A DNA stretch of 64,000 nucleotides, taken from Ceratorhiza oryzae-sativae (Eukaryota; Basidiomycota; Agaricomycetes; Cantharellales; Ceratobasidiaceae). Below the pieces are notes generated by a model. It worked only from the letters and a program-made list of their open reading frames with translations. It ran no database searches and was not told the DNA's origin. The position numbers were made by a program, and so were the translations under genes. This document shows positions 35,538-48,800 of the stretch, one piece after another. Numbering within the stretch: the first letter of the stretch is position 1; every line of letters begins with the position of its first letter. The stretch is from positions 558,001 to 622,000 of the forward strand of contig JARWMV010000233.1 of assembly GCA_030998015.1 (NCBI GenBank). The letters are read 5' to 3'.

Positions 35538-36546
35538 ATGTTTGAAGATGCTTGCGGCATGTGTGGAAAGCCCACTTCTGGGAGGTTAGTTTCTCCTTTT
35601 TGTCGCTTTTTTCCTGCACAACCAATTCAGGCTCTACGCCCTCATGTCATTCGCCTCGTGTCCCCAACACTCTAATTTGTATGAACACTGTACTGATGGC
35701 GTGATCTGCAGCCTTTATTGCAGCTCCGCATGCAAGTCCCAAGACTTTTACACCCTGGATGACACGCCCCTCCTGGTGCCTTCTCGGGCGCACCACTCGC
35801 TCTCGTCGTCGCCCACGTCATCTGTTATGACCACGCTCTCTATTTCCGACGACCTCCCTCCACAGGTACAGCCATCGGCTCCGTTCTATGGTACCACCAC
35901 AGCAGCTGCCGTTGCCGCGGCCTTTGCTCGGACCAGCATGCCGCCTACGCCCGGTGAGGCACCACGAAAGGCCCCTAATACGAAACATGGCTTGCCGATC
36001 AACTCAACCGGTACCGGTACCCGCGATGTAAATCCCCCTGTCCATCACCCCTCGCGCAAGCACCACGCGCCTCTGGCCCCAATTGATGCCGAGCACACTC
36101 TGCACTATGCCCGCCGGCCTGGACACCAGCGCTCGGCCTCGAGCAGCGTCACAAGCCTGCTTCTTTCTCCGGCGCCTTCCAGCCATGAATATCTCGCTCA
36201 CGACGAGAGGACACTGCGGATGAGCCGTAAGCAACAACGTGCAAGCCTCCCTGCCTACTTTTCGCTTCTGGAGACCCCGCTTGTCGTCCAAGACGAACCC
36301 CGTAATGAGGGCTGGACGGTCCCCCGATCCGAGTACGCCAAGACTAGCCCGTACATGGACATGGTTAGCGTAACTCCAACCCCTGAATCGCGCGGACGTT
36401 CCCGAACTCGGTCGCGCAGTCGATCCCGTGGCCGGACGTTCACCCGCCGCTTCAGCCACGGTACAGCGCCCATTGACGCTTCGGGGTCTGTCGTACAAAG
36501 GGGCCGGAGCCGAATGCCCCGTGACCTCGAGGCGCGTGCCTGTTAG
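35538..36546 (+). CDS. ECL1-type zinc-binding domain protein
   Basis: Two exons, 35538-35584 and 35712-36546, joined across a 127-nt intron. The first residues MFEDACGMCGKPTSGSLYCS followed by SACKSQD match the short fungal ECL1/2/3 zinc motif (CxxCxxxTxxxxYCSxxCxxQD), which is split by the intron. The rest is Ser/Pro/His-rich and low-complexity, ending in an Arg/Ser-rich stretch (SRGRSRTRSRSRSRGRTFT). Yeast relatives extend chronological lifespan and act as small nuclear regulators; whether that holds here is inference. If the intron is kept, an in-frame ATG at 35644 opens into exon 2 but lacks the first CxxC. The start codon has a good context (ccaccATGt). Confidence 0.8.
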
Positions 36547-37529
36547 TATTGTCTGGGCGGATGGGTCTCGTTTGATCTCGTTGGGGTTCGGATTTAGGTT
36601 TCCTCTCTAGGTTCTCCGGTCGGCGCACTCGTACTGTTCAAGCATCTAATCCTCGCACGTCAACTTACGCCATATCATCGCATCATTATTATATCCTCAC
36701 GGTTTCTGTGCTTCGAAAACGCTCGGAGACCCGCACGGCAACGCTTTCGCTTTCTATCACCAAAATCAAGCCTCGCATTCAACTGCATTTGTGTCACGAC
36801 TCTATTACCATCACTCAGTATATGACCTGTTAGACCCGTTTTATTCGCATGCCCCCCACGGCTTATTCTCTAGTTTCGTCCCTTGCGGCTTTTTTTCGAT
36901 TCGATTCGTTTCCAAAAGCGTGCCCCTTTGCGGGCTCCAGTGAGCCGCTGCCCGTGGAGCGGGTTTCTATTCTCGCTGCGTGCGCATCGTTTTTTTCTAT
37001 TCTTCTCGGTGTTGAAGCCTTCGCACCCCATCCGATCCAACTCGACTGATATTCTTTGTATTATTGCCGTGTCGAACTGCATTCGCATTTACTCCCCCGC
37101 TTGTATTCTACTTTTTTTTTTTGTCGCTACTTCATTGCAAAACAGAAAGCGTTTAGCCGTCGCTGTGTGGCACATTAGGCAACGGAATATTTCCAAAAAG
37201 GGCAAAGTGGAATTGACTCAGGCGGGACTTGTTTGTATGGTATTTACGTAAGGTAGCTTGAGTACCTGAGCAGCCTCAAACCGGACATCCTCCACAGTTG
37301 AACCGTGAGTAAGCTGCGATCGTGGGTTTAGATTAATACGGATATATCTACCATCGCGCCTGGTACTGGATTGGCGAGTGGTGCTTCGATCCCGGCTGCC
37401 AAGGGGGGCAATTGAGACTGCGGGGGTTGATGGAGCCCGATTTATTTCGAGTAAATTCGAGCGAGACAGGGCAAACCTCTGCTGGGGGGATGAGCACCAG
37501 TGCTGGGAGGGGCGAGAGAAGAGGGGTGT
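36547..37529. other. About 1 kb intergenic, nothing recognised
   Basis: 3' sequence of the ECL1-like gene, then presumed promoter of GID7. Contains T-rich runs (for example near 37110). The open frames seen here have no known domain. Confidence 0.5.
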
Positions 37530-40500
37530 ATGCGGGCGAGCACGTGTGAGGAGCGCTGGTGTGCTTGGTCTGGTGTGGCCGCGCTTTCCGGATCGGTACC
37601 GGCCCTCCACGACCAGCAGCGCACACGGTCTGTTCTGGGCCGCTGCTCGACTCGCCCGACACAATCGACTACCGTGGCTCACTCTACGACGACGCCTGTT
37701 GCGTCTGACTCCGGCAGCGTCTCGCCCACCCTCGTCGCGAGCGTCCCCGGCACACCCTCTGACCTGTCCGTCGCCGCCGAGCTGCCCCCGTCCGCGGCCG
37801 ACATTAGTCGCCCGTCCAGCCCGAGTGCGTTGCCCGCTGTGGGGACGCCCGACTCCGACCCCGACGTCGGCCACCCCCACCCTGACATTGACCTTGGTCT
37901 TGGCCTCGGGCTCGACCACACCTACCACCATCCGCTCAAGCGGCGCGCAGACTGCGTCATCGACCTCCTGGACACACGACCCGCCAAGGTGCTCCGCCCA
38001 TCGGCTCTGGACCCTGCGGCTGACCACAACATGCGATTCAACGCACCCGGACCCTCTGCCTCTGCCTCGGCCTCGAGCTCTAGTCTGGCGCTCAACGGCG
38101 AGAGCAGCAACGGCGACGGCCCGCTCCCCACTAATGGCTATGCCAACTCCAAGTCCTCGCTCGAGCTCGTCCGGCCCGGGTGGAGCACGCTCTACAAGGA
38201 TTCCCAGCTGGATCGAGAGCAGGTGATAAGGACGATCTTGCAGACGTTGAGGGATGTCGGCTATACGTGAGTGCAGCCCCGTGCTCGTGTGTTGTCCTGT
38301 TCGTCTTGGCTGAGCCTGGGGTGTTTTGAAGAGAAGCGGCTGCGACGCTCGAGGCCGAATCGGGGTACAAACTCGAGTCGTCGGACGTTGCCCAGCTCCG
38401 GCATTCTATACAGACGGGACTCTGGGACGAGGCCGCGGCCGCGATAGTTCGTCTCGGAGTCACGGCGGAGAACGAATTACGAGTGCGTGTGGTGTGGTCT
38501 CTGGCTCTCGATGATGTTCATGTTTCGAGCCACATTGCTTTCATTCATTCAGGCAGCGCGTTTTCTCATCAGCCAGCAAAAGTACCTCGAGCAGCTCGAG
38601 GCCGTCCAACCTACGGCCGCTCTCCAGACCTTGCGTGGCGAGCTGGCGGTGTATTGTACCGATTCTGAACGGCTGCATCACCTTTCAAGGTGAGCAGCGT
38701 TGTGCTGCTGGGATCGTGTCGAGACTGATGTGTGTTCGTGTAGCTTGATCATGTGTGCGAGTAGTGCCGATGTAATGGAGCGCGCGCGATGGGATGGAGC
38801 AGCGGGGACTTCACGAGAACAACTATTAAATGAATTACAACGTGCGACACTCGTCTCGTCTCGAAAACGACGTTTTTCAAAAATAATAATAACACAATTG
38901 CGATTTTAGGGTTCCTTTCGCCTTCACTTATGCTTCCCCCCCGCCGGCTTGACGGCTTGCTCACCCAAGCCCGAGCATACCAACGTGCGACATGTGCCTA
39001 TCACCAGTCCGATTCCGACGACTTTTCGTTATACGTCGACCATACCTGCACACGTGCACAGTTTCCTACTTTGACATCGCACATCCTCGCCGAGCATACG
39101 GATGAGGTCTGGCGAATAGAATGGAGCCATGACGGGAAGTATCTCGCATCCACAAGCCAAGACAAAACCGTCATCATATGGAGAATCGGAGTAAGTCCGC
39201 CATTTAGCCCATTCAGATTCGTCGATACTCATTTTGTATTGTACAGCCAGAGACTGAACCAGCCGTGCGAGCGTGTTCAGCCGAACGTGTATTGGCTGGA
39301 CACGAACACGCAGTCAATGCACTTGCTTGGTCGCCAGACGATAAGGTTTTGCTCACCAGCGCAGAGCAAGCCATCAAAATGTGGGATGTGACGGTACGTT
39401 TGGTTTCCACACTGTCATATCTGTTCGCATGATCATCCAACACTCGACGGAGTATCGTCCGACTACTCCGCGTGCGAATCAAGCTGTCAACTTGGCTATC
39501 CTTTGTTTGTTTCTTGACGATCTGACGCTAAACTGACTATTGACTTGAACCGCGTCGATCATTCAAACCGTTAATTTGGTCCCTTTTCCCACCCTGCACT
39601 GAAAAAGACTGGAATGTCTTTGCGAGACCTGCATACCGAACAGAATGGTGACATGATCAGTAGCCTCGTGTGGTTACCAGACGGGAGTGGGTTTGTCTCT
39701 GGCAGCATGGATTGTCACATCATTGTCTGGGTAGGCTTTTTTTTGATTTGTCCCCCGCCCTACTCCGGTTCTATCAGACCCGCAATGAACCAACCCAACA
39801 GGATTCCACGGGTCAAAAACTACATGAGCTTGGTATCACTGGCGACAAGCCCCTGTCGATTCGCGTCACGGACTTAGCTATCACACCCGATGGGGCTCGA
39901 CTCGTCGCCGTCGGCACCCTTGTTCCCACCCTGCCGAACGGGAACAACCTTGATACGACTCGGCAGAAACGCAGCATGAAGGTCTTCAACATGAGAACAA
40001 AGGCAGAGATTTTGTAAGTGTTCCGTTGACCAGGACTTGGGGTACAACACAAACTTACTAAACGGAACCCTGGCCTTGGCCTGAACCTACCAAACGCCTT
40101 ATCATCCCACCCTTGCCACTCTAGTTCAACCGTATTGGTAAATGAAGTAACGAGCGTAAAGACAACTACGGATTCGCGCTATGCGCTAATCAGCCATGCT
40201 CCGGATGTGAGTGGGCACACATCGCATCTATACGCGGCTCCGCTCAATCTCGGCTGATCGGAAAATCTGTCTACAGGAAGTTCAGCTATGGGATCTAGAT
40301 ACTCAACGAATATGTCGGAAGTACTCTGGCCAGCAGCAGGGAAGGCATGTTATTCGTAGCTGCCTCGGGGGCGCTGACGAGGATTTCATCCTAAGCGGTA
40401 GTGAAGGCGAGTCCAGCTATAACCCAAAAATTCTCGCTTGACACTGACGTACTCTTTCTATTTGCTTTTCGTCCGCTCCTGGTTGGTAGATCAAAGAATA

Positions 40501-40665
40501 TATGTATGGCGAAGAGATACGGGTGCACTTCTCGAGGTACTTTCTGGGCACGGGCCGGGATGTGTAAATGATGTGGCTTGGAATCCGGTCGAGCCTGGAC
40601 TCTTTGCTTCGTGCTCGGACGATCATACGGTCCGGCTCTGGTGTCCGCCGCCCACAGGCTCGTAG
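37530..40665 (+). CDS. GID7: GID/CTLH ubiquitin-ligase subunit Gid7 (WDR26-type WD40 protein)
   Basis: Scaffold WD40 subunit of the GID/CTLH E3 ligase, which in yeast degrades gluconeogenic enzymes. The N-terminus is a long Ser/Pro/Asp-rich region. LisH follows (QVIRTILQTLRDVGYTEAAA), then CTLH (HSIQTGLWDEAAAAIVRLG, FLISQQKYLEQLEAV, LMLPPRRLDGLL). After that come WD40 blades: LAEHTDEVWRIEWSHDGKYL, VNALAWSPDDKVLLTSAEQA, ISSLVWLPDGSGFVSGSMDC, FILSGSEDQRIYVWRRDTG, VNDVAWNPVEPGLFASCSDD. One intron (40407-40489) has GC-AG ends (donor gcgagt); it is needed to read SGSE-DQRIYVW. The start at 37530 is the first ATG of the open frame and is uncertain, because the N-terminus is not conserved and an upstream exon is possible. 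Confidence 0.9.
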
Positions 40666-41438
40666 AAGCCCTGCGAACCAGGGTTTCACATCGAGGTGAG
40701 GTGGGGCGATTGTTTCAAACTGGATGGTACGAGTGGGTCGATATTGACTTTTTCGTCACAACCCATAGGTCGAGGCTGTTCGACTCCGTGGGCAATTCGA
40801 GATTATTCAGATGCCTTTTTTTGCCTAACTTTTACACATTGACTTTTTTGTATGAACGGATAGCGCTGGTCGAGTAGCTATGTTTGATTGCATGTTATTA
40901 TTCCTCTCTTCGAAAGTTTGATATTATCCCCAATGCAATTCGGATGTAAATTAATCACTAGACAAGCTCTACCAACGCCGTTGCCGGTCGCTTGTCAGCC
41001 GTTCGTAAACGGATGTGCCTCGGCGTACACATTCGATATGCAGGGGGTTGCTATGCGCCCGAGTCCTCTTGAGCATGAAACCCAGACCTAAAAAGCTTAA
41101 TATTATATACACTACACAATAGCCTCTTCAGAAATACAAGAGTTCGGTGATCTTCAATGCAAAGGTAATGTATCAGTCCAAAGGGGAAATGGCACTGCTT
41201 GCCTACGCCACAACGAAGTTAGCACACAGAATGAGGAGGGTATAATTCACTGCATCGCATTAAACGAGGGTTCGTTGGCATTCAGTGAGACCCGGTAGGA
41301 CATCACGCGGCCCGGGGTTCTGCGGACGCCGTTAGTGGTCATCAGAGAACCTCACACAGTCAGATTCACATGTCCCGTCTCCAGGCAGTTGTACTCACGC
41401 AGGCCTAATCAATCCCGAATCCATGGTGCTAAGTGGAA
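40666..41438. other. Convergent 3' intergenic region
   Basis: Lies between the ends of GID7 and the minus-strand elongin A gene. AT-rich near 41100. No gene seen. Confidence 0.55.
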
Positions 41439-42442
41439 TCAACGAGTCGTTCCTGTGCCATTTGAGCCCTTTTGAGTGGTAGTGAGCGCGGTCGAGGCGG
41501 GTGTAGCTCGAGATTTGAATAAGTCGTCGTATCCAAGCACTACAGCCTTGCGGCGCGGTGGGACGGCTTGGTTGGAAGCTCCGGATGATGCGGTCCACAC
41601 GTTCTGGATTTTCTTTGTATCTTGGCGGGCCTTGTCGATGAGTGTGCGTGGTTTGGATATACCAATCGAACCTGGATGGGGTGGGTGTGACCACGGAACA
41701 TGAGCTATGGGCAAGGGGTAAGGCCAGAATCAGGCTGCATTGCGCACCGAATCGGCCGCGCTTCGGCGGTGGGGCCTTGGTGGTATAGATTGTTTGTCGA
41801 CCTCGTTTGCTGGATTCGCCTTGCTGGTACATTCCACGTAGCCGTGAGGCAGAATCGCTAATCTTGCGCTCGCGTTCGTCCAGCGCAGCCTGTTGGTTTG
41901 TTTTCACACAAGGGTAACCGTCAGAAAGGGTTGATCCATAACGGACATAGGCACTAGGTACACGCACGAAATATCGTTTCCTCCAACTTTTGGGTTCTTC
42001 TATTGATCCATTCTCATATGACTGTCGGATGTCTATAAATTCGTCTAGGCACTTCTTTCGCCAGATGACTAAAACATGGTTAGTCGGGCTGTGTATCTGC
42101 ATAATCTAGTAGCCTACCTTGCGTGTCGGTTTTCAGATGCTATACTCGCGGAAAATAATTGTACATTAATGTCAATAATCAGACGCGGCGGAGTATAGTG
42201 CCCACCGGGGATGCTTGCTCAAGCTCGAATAACTTCTGGGCCTTGCACCTTTCCAGTACGGGGCGTATTACCCGGAAGGGTATTTCACCCGTGGAAGCAA
42301 CAGCTGCGATGTATCATAAATGTGAGACACAACTTCTAGTGACACAAAAATGCAGGCACGAACATCCAATATTCGCCAGAATCACTCGGTGGCAATAGTC
42401 CTGTAGTCGTGGCACAGCGCAACCATCCGCATTATGGGCCAT
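41439..42442 (-). CDS. ELA1: Elongin A (transcription factor SIII subunit A)
   Basis: Pol II elongation factor subunit that also serves as a substrate receptor with elongin C and cullin in fungi. Five minus-strand exons (42442-42364, 42303-42206, 42139-42118, 42068-41748, 41704-41439) sum to 786 nt, 261 residues, all in phase; the third is only 22 nt. The protein reads VPRLQDYCHRVILANI, then GEIPFRVIRPVLERCKAQKL (BC-box region), LEQASPHLKTDTQVIWRKKC (F-box-like), EEPKSWRKRYFVRV, and RLRGMYQQGESSKRGRQT with APPPKRGR. Its C-terminus has the helix PRTLIDKARQDTKKIQN. It is short compared with animal elongin A but usual for fungi. Most of it is invisible to single-ORF scans. Confidence 0.87.
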
Positions 42443-44316
42443 GACGGAGTGCGTGGGCTGGCTGAGAATAATATGGTGGAAACACGAACTCAGGTTGCGA
42501 CAGATGTTTGGTCCGGCTTGCCATGGTCATGTGATGCATTCCCGGCGTTGAACGACGGGGAATAATTAGAATTTCTGCCTTGGCGTGGACGACCACGTTC
42601 GCCTTGTTCAAGAAGGAGCCAGGAAGCACCGGCGTCTACAGTCACTCTCTGATGGGTTTATCCGGGACTTGAGACCCTTGGCTCGCTGAATTTTCGGAAA
42701 TCTAACGCTCGCCGATCGCATGTTTAATTTAATGATTGGGTTACTCTGACATCAAATGTGACTCGATCCGCTTATCGTATTCAGTTAGCTTTTGTTACGG
42801 CACGCCGAGGTGAGCTGGACGGGCTAATGGATCCCGCCGATCCGCGCGCTGGCTATCTGGGATTTCAGCGACCGACTTATCCGACGTATGACATACTATC
42901 GGCCCGCTTCACCCTTTTCACACTTCCCTACCAACGGACGCGAGGTAGATAGGTGCGTGCACTAATTGAGTCCAGGGCTGCGGTCGAGGAAGAATTGACA
43001 TGCTCTCTTTGGACAGCTTGGCCACCGAAATGCTGGTTATGTCCGAAATGTAACCGAACCTGTCGCCCGACGAGAGCTGTGCCAGGAGCATCAGTTGCGG
43101 CGACCCGTTTATGGATTCCTGTCTTCGAGCACCCCTCCATCCAGGGTTTTTTTCACGAAGAACGGTCGATTCGCCAGGGACCCCTGTGATAAGCCCGGGA
43201 ATCCGCATTAGAGTGCCTATTGGTGATGAACGGGAATATGAAGAGAGTCTAGCGACGGCTATGACATTCGGCAACCGGTACGGAAGAGGGCCAGTTGCCA
43301 GACGGATATCCGCCATGTCTACCTTCAGACGATGTGAAATCGCTGTCCATCCATGCGGACTGTTTGTCAATTGAGCCGAGTGATCTAAAAACGGTCGCTG
43401 TGGCCGGAAACGGTGTACTGCTGTCGAGGCACGCGAGCTGAGGTTTGGTGTCGCCAAGGGGGGGTTGCCGTCGCTGTCGGATCGACGGTGGGTGGATGGG
43501 TGGCGATCCTGTGTCGCTGAAAGGCCTGGCCAAGCAGAAATTTAGCGTCCCTGTGGTTCGAGAGTGACAGGGAACTGGGCAAGGCAAGGAACAGGCGGGG
43601 TTGGCTCGTGGAAACTCAGAGTCGGTTGCACGTGGCAGCAAGGGACCACACACGCGGGCTGGTCTGATGGGCGAGCTTCGGGCTGCGTGTGTATGGAAGC
43701 CGCGCTATATAGTTTGTGGCTGAAATAGAAGCCGGGGACAGAAGCGGACAGGGGACAAGCTCCCAAAAATCAGATGTATCTCACGTCGATGGGGCGATCA
43801 TGTTAAATTCTGCACCGACGCAAATCCTGTGATTGTCAAGGGTAAGTTATGGCGACCGTGTTTTATCAATCCCCCAGACTGGTACATTTACGTCAGACTG
43901 AAAGTCAGACTGAAAGCCGGGTCAGATCATTACCACAACTAGCGTCCTAGCACCGAGCGTATAGACATTCCGCCGCGCAGACCCCAGATCCGATGACTAC
44001 GAATAAACTTCAGTTGAGGCCGCGGATGAAATACATCGATCGCTTTCCGTGAACAGTTCAGGACCACTGCACCTCCGCCATTCCATGTTGCGCGACCAGA
44101 CCCGCGTACAAGGTATAACATCTTCCGAGCTTCATCCAGAAGCCTTCCTTGCACCACGCTCCCCATTATTCACATTCCCAAACGCCACCCTCGCACCAAT
44201 TGCACGCTCCTGCGCCTGCGCTTAAATACCACCGCCGCCGGCACTGCACTTCACTTCATCTCTGCCTTGCTCCGCCACGCATACCCCCACCCTGTTCCTC
44301 TCCTGACTGTACTACC
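42443..44316. other. 1.9 kb intergenic, divergent promoters
   Basis: Separates divergent elongin A and the WOPR gene. From about 44.15 kb it is C-rich, like a 5' leader. A 179-codon open frame on the minus strand (43457-42918) starts with a non-ATG codon and has no known domain; I do not call it. A short tandem duplication (cagactgaaag twice) sits near 43893-43915. Confidence 0.5.
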
Positions 44317-45575
44317 ATGTTCTACGTTGCTGGTCACGATGTCCAACGACCAACCCACCCTCGCCTCCATGTGCGAGACGCGCGGGATGCTCAGGTATGC
44401 GCTGTGCCCCCACCCAGTCCCCGAGCGTCACTCAGCCAGCACCCCAGGTCATGTTCGAAGCATGCCGTCTCGGTATTCTCAAGCCCGTCTCGAGACGGTT
44501 GAATGACAGCGAACGTGCCATGTTCATCAAGTCCGGGTCGGTGTTCGTATGGCATGAGGCCGACGTACGTGATCTCCCTGCTGATGCACACAAACATTGA
44601 CCGACGTTTAATTTAGGACGACATTGGCTTGAAGCGATGGACCGATGGGCTGATGTGGAGCTGCTCACGCATGAGAGAACCCTTCCTGGTGGGTATTTGG
44701 CTCCCATACGTGTCACACGGAGTTGTGAATTAACTGAAACACAGTTTTACGAAGAAAAAACCCTGGGGGATCAGGCTGACACGATGAGGTTGGTTATATG
44801 TTCATCCATAGCTACTTTGGCTAACATCTATCCTCTCCTCAGGTCCAAGAGGGATATCGTGGGCACCAAACATGCTAAAGAGCTTCCTTCGACGGGCATG
44901 TTAGTAAAGCAGACGTACTCGGCAATCGTCACACTCCCCGGGTCTCCTCCAGACGCTAAGCGTCGAAAATGGCATATTACATGCTACTTTACTCATGACG
45001 ACTTTCCTCATCTGCCCACGCTGGACATGGACCCCGTAAGTGGGATGAGATGCGACCATGACCGGGAGCGCCGCTTACGATATGTTCCGGTCTAGCTACT
45101 GCAATCAGTTAAAATACCCGCCGGGGTATACCGCAGCGGCAAGTCAAGGCAGAGCGCCCGCAGCAACGCCGATTACGGGCTAATCGACAGCAGCAGCTCC
45201 CACCAAACTTCGCCATCACCCACAAGTTCGCCCATATCCCCGAACACACCGACCACCACAAGGACATCATCCAGATCCAGTTCCGCTACGAGCTCGCCTC
45301 TGGTCGCGCATTCAGGGATGCAATGGGCGCCCGATCGGAATTCCATCATCGCTCAGAGCAATCATTCGGATGGGAGAGGCAACCCATCATACCCCCCAAA
45401 AACTCACCCAATAGAACTCGCTCCTCTCGAGCTGCCCATAATGAGGTCCGCCGATGGTCCACACCTCAGGATGCCGGCAGTATACCCCATGGGGGAGCTA
45501 CTCGAATCGCACGCTCGTGAGGCACGGTTCCCTGAAGACGAGAGAATGATTCGTGCTTTGCGTCCCGACCTTTGA
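44317..45575 (+). CDS. WOPR-domain transcription regulator (Gti1/Pac2 family)
   Basis: DNA-binding regulator of the Wor1/Ryp1/Mit1 family, which controls morphology, sporulation and virulence-type switches in fungi. Six exons (44317-44394, 44448-44564, 44617-44688, 44745-44788, 44843-45035, 45096-45575) sum to 984 nt, 327 residues, in phase. The WOPRa half reads HPRLHVRDARDAQVMFEACR, LGILKPVSRRLNDSERAMFI, SGSVFVWHEADDIGLKRWTD and GLMWSCSRMREPFLFYEEK. The WOPRb half reads LVKQTYSAIVTLPG, KWHITCYFTHDDFPHLPTLD and VKIPAGVYRSGKS. The tail is Ser/Thr-rich. The alternative ATG at 44339 gives the wrong phase at the first splice. Short for the family, closest to Gti1/Pac2-type members. Confidence 0.9.
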
Positions 45576-45856
45576 TCAGTTTTTGGGCTCAAGTGTAAAC
45601 ACCCCTGGACTATTCTTTTGGGTTATTTGTTCTATTGCAATTGGCTATGTATTTTTATCTTTGTAACATTAGGAGCAGTTTGAGACGCCCTTCAATATCA
45701 TTCATCATCTTTCTCACATGGAGCCATGGTTCGATACGCATACATACCATTCGGCTCCCACCCAATAATGTCACGTGGCAAGTGGCGCTTGCGTGCTGGC
45801 CCAGGGGTAGAACTATTGATGATTTGAACCACGACGTGGTGGCGGGACTTGTTTGG

Positions 45857-48800
45857 ATGGAATCAATCAAAATAGCAAAGGTGACGACAGAGAAATGCCT
45901 TGTGGACCCTTGCTGATAGAATATCAGGTTGATAAGGTCATTTTGGCCAAAGGCGGAAGCCAACAGACAGGTACCCTCCACCTTACCGCCCACAATATCA
46001 TCTTTCACGAGAATGACGAGCAAGAAACGTGGGTAGGTAAAGCCGAAGAAAATAAAGCGTCGTTGTCTGAATCTTAGAGTAGATCCCATACCCTCTAATA
46101 TCGCTTGTTACTCGGCTTCCACAAACGCTTGTCGGTCTTTCACCGCTTTCAGTGCGCTGCCGCAATTTTGAGAACTTTTCTCTTTATTTCGAGAAAGATC
46201 AAGATGCTCTCGATGTGTTCGACAGTGTGCGAGAATCTACCGTAGTCAGTACGTGGACTGAAGATTCCGTTTACGCACACAAACTTACTCCACATAGCAT
46301 CGGTAACAAAGCTATACGCATTCTTCTATCAACCTCCAATCGATAGTCCTCGTAATGGATGGTCTGCTTTTACTCCAAGAGAGGAATTTGCGCGAATGGG
46401 GCTTGGTACTCGTACCAAGGCATGGCGGCTTACTGATATCAACAAGGATTACAACGTAAGTAGTCCTTGTTTAACATCGGGGTATACTCGGCCAGATCGC
46501 CAGTCTCGACTTTTATCACTCACGGAAACGCTGGTTAGTTTTGCCCGACCTATCCCGCGACCCTTGTAGTTCCAGCTCGTATTAGTGACGCGACTCTCTC
46601 GTATGCGGCCAAATATCGGAGTAAGGCCCGGATACCAGCTCTTTCCTATTTACACTGGGCGAACTTTGTCAGTTTCTTTCTTATCCAAACTCATCGCGAC
46701 TAAAATACACGGCTCTAGGGCACAATCACACGATGCAGCCAACCGATGATTGGGTTGACCAACAATCGCTCGGTGCAAGACGAAAAGCTGGTCGAAGCCA
46801 TCTTTCAATCGCATTATTCCGCTCATTCAGCCTACGCCGGACCACCTGATGGCCGGGCGCGATCGAGCTCCTCTCCTGTCTATGGAGCCACCTGTGTCAA
46901 CTTGATTATTGATGCTCGGCCAACGACGAACGCCATGGCAAACGCCGCCAAGGGTGCTGGCACAGAGAATATGGATAATTACAAGGAAGCGAAGAAGATG
47001 TTTCTCGGAATCGACAATATCCACGTGATGCGAGACTCCCTTGCAAAAGTGGCAGAAGCTCTATATGAGGCCGATATGGTCGCGAGCATCTCGGCCTCCA
47101 ATTCAGCGGTAGCAGACATGTCTAGAATGGAATTGCCCAAAGCCAACTTTCTTGATCGACAAACTCTTAGGCGCTCTGGCTGGCTAAAGCATCTTTCAGC
47201 CATACTAGAGGGTACCTTGATTATAGTGAAAACCTTGCATGTCTACTCATCACACACTCTCCTCCATTGTTCCGACGGCTGGGATAGGACAGCACAGCTA
47301 TCCTCCCTAGCCCAGATTTGCCTTGATCCTTTCTTTCGCACTCTTCGCGGATTTGCGGTACTCGTCGAGAAGGAATGGCTATCTTACGGCCACAAATTCC
47401 TTGATCGCTGTGGCCATTTGTCCTCCGACAAGCTATTCGTAACAGCCCCTGATGGTGGAGGAGATGCGGCTCAAGCCTTTTTTACCTCGGTTCAGAACAA
47501 GTTCTCTGGACAATCTCATCTGAAGGAAACTAGCCCCGTTTTTCATCAATTCTTGGAGTGTCTCTGGCAACTTCAGCGCCAGTTCCCCACGCGATTTGAA
47601 TATAACGAAGACTTTCTGATTAAAGTGCACTATCACCTGTACTCGTGCCAATTCGGCACCTTTCTCTTCAATTGCGAAAGAGATAGACGCATGTCTGATG
47701 GGAGCGGATTGAATGCGGAGCAGCGAACGCATAGTGTATGGGATTGGCTTGATGCCAATAGATCCCAATGGCTCAATGAACAGTATGACCCTGCAGCGAA
47801 TGCCCCGAGCAACCGCGATATGGGCGTTTTGCTACCAGACACGAAGGATGTTCGGTTTTGGTCTCGGCTTTATGGGCGCAGCGACGAAGACATGAACGGA
47901 AGCCTTGTGTTAAACCAGGCTGCTGGAGTCGAACTGCGAGGGCCAGTCACCGGAACTGAGGATGATCCAGTGTTGGCTGCTGCGCCGCTATTAGCCTTGA
48001 CACCCTCCTCGACGCCCCCTCCCGCGTCGGATGTCGATCTTTCTGATGCAGGCAAACGTCTCCCTTATCAGCCCCGGTCACCCGTTCATCCTCGAAAAGC
48101 GCCGGGCTCACCTTTTCGAGGAAACACCCCGCCACCTCCTGTGGCCCGACAGGATAATTTCCGGCCGTTTACGTCGGCCAATTCTGCTCTTTTGATGCAA
48201 CCTACCCCAAATGATTCTTCTTCCAGGGCATGGAGAAACGCGGCAGAGGGGCTGGCCGTTGGAGCGGGTGGAATGAAGTCGGTCTGGGCGTCGATATCTT
48301 CCAACGCAACCGCGGTCTTTTCGGCTGCGCAAGCAGCTTATGAAAACACGCTCGGGGATCAGCCCTCTCCTAGTACACACTCTGCTCCGAGTAGGCAAGG
48401 CAGCATTCTCGAAACTGGCGGCGAACTGCCTACAATGAGTAGATTAGGGAGTTTGGGTCGGAGCTCTGGTTCAGCAGCTATACCCCGTGACTCCACCATT
48501 CTGGGCGACTTGGGAAACCCTTGGCTGGATGAGGTTGCCCCTGCTACCTCTGCACGCCGTGCCTCAACACCACAAAGCAACGTGGTAGCTCCCGCGCCCA
48601 TAGTGGCTTCGGAATTGAAACCATCAGTGGCCCTGGATACGCAATCGACAAGGCGTGCACATACACCTCTCGCACCGGTTCATCCCCCAGCCCCTTCAAG
48701 CTTGAGCAGCTCTTTACCGAGTCTCTCCGACCTGACCCTCTCGGATGGATCTATTTCCAAGACACGTTCGGCTATATCATCTAGACCTGCTGCTTCTCCC

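Noticed and set aside
42918..43457. 179-codon minus-strand frame
   Set aside because: Starts with TTG, no known motif, no splice partners.
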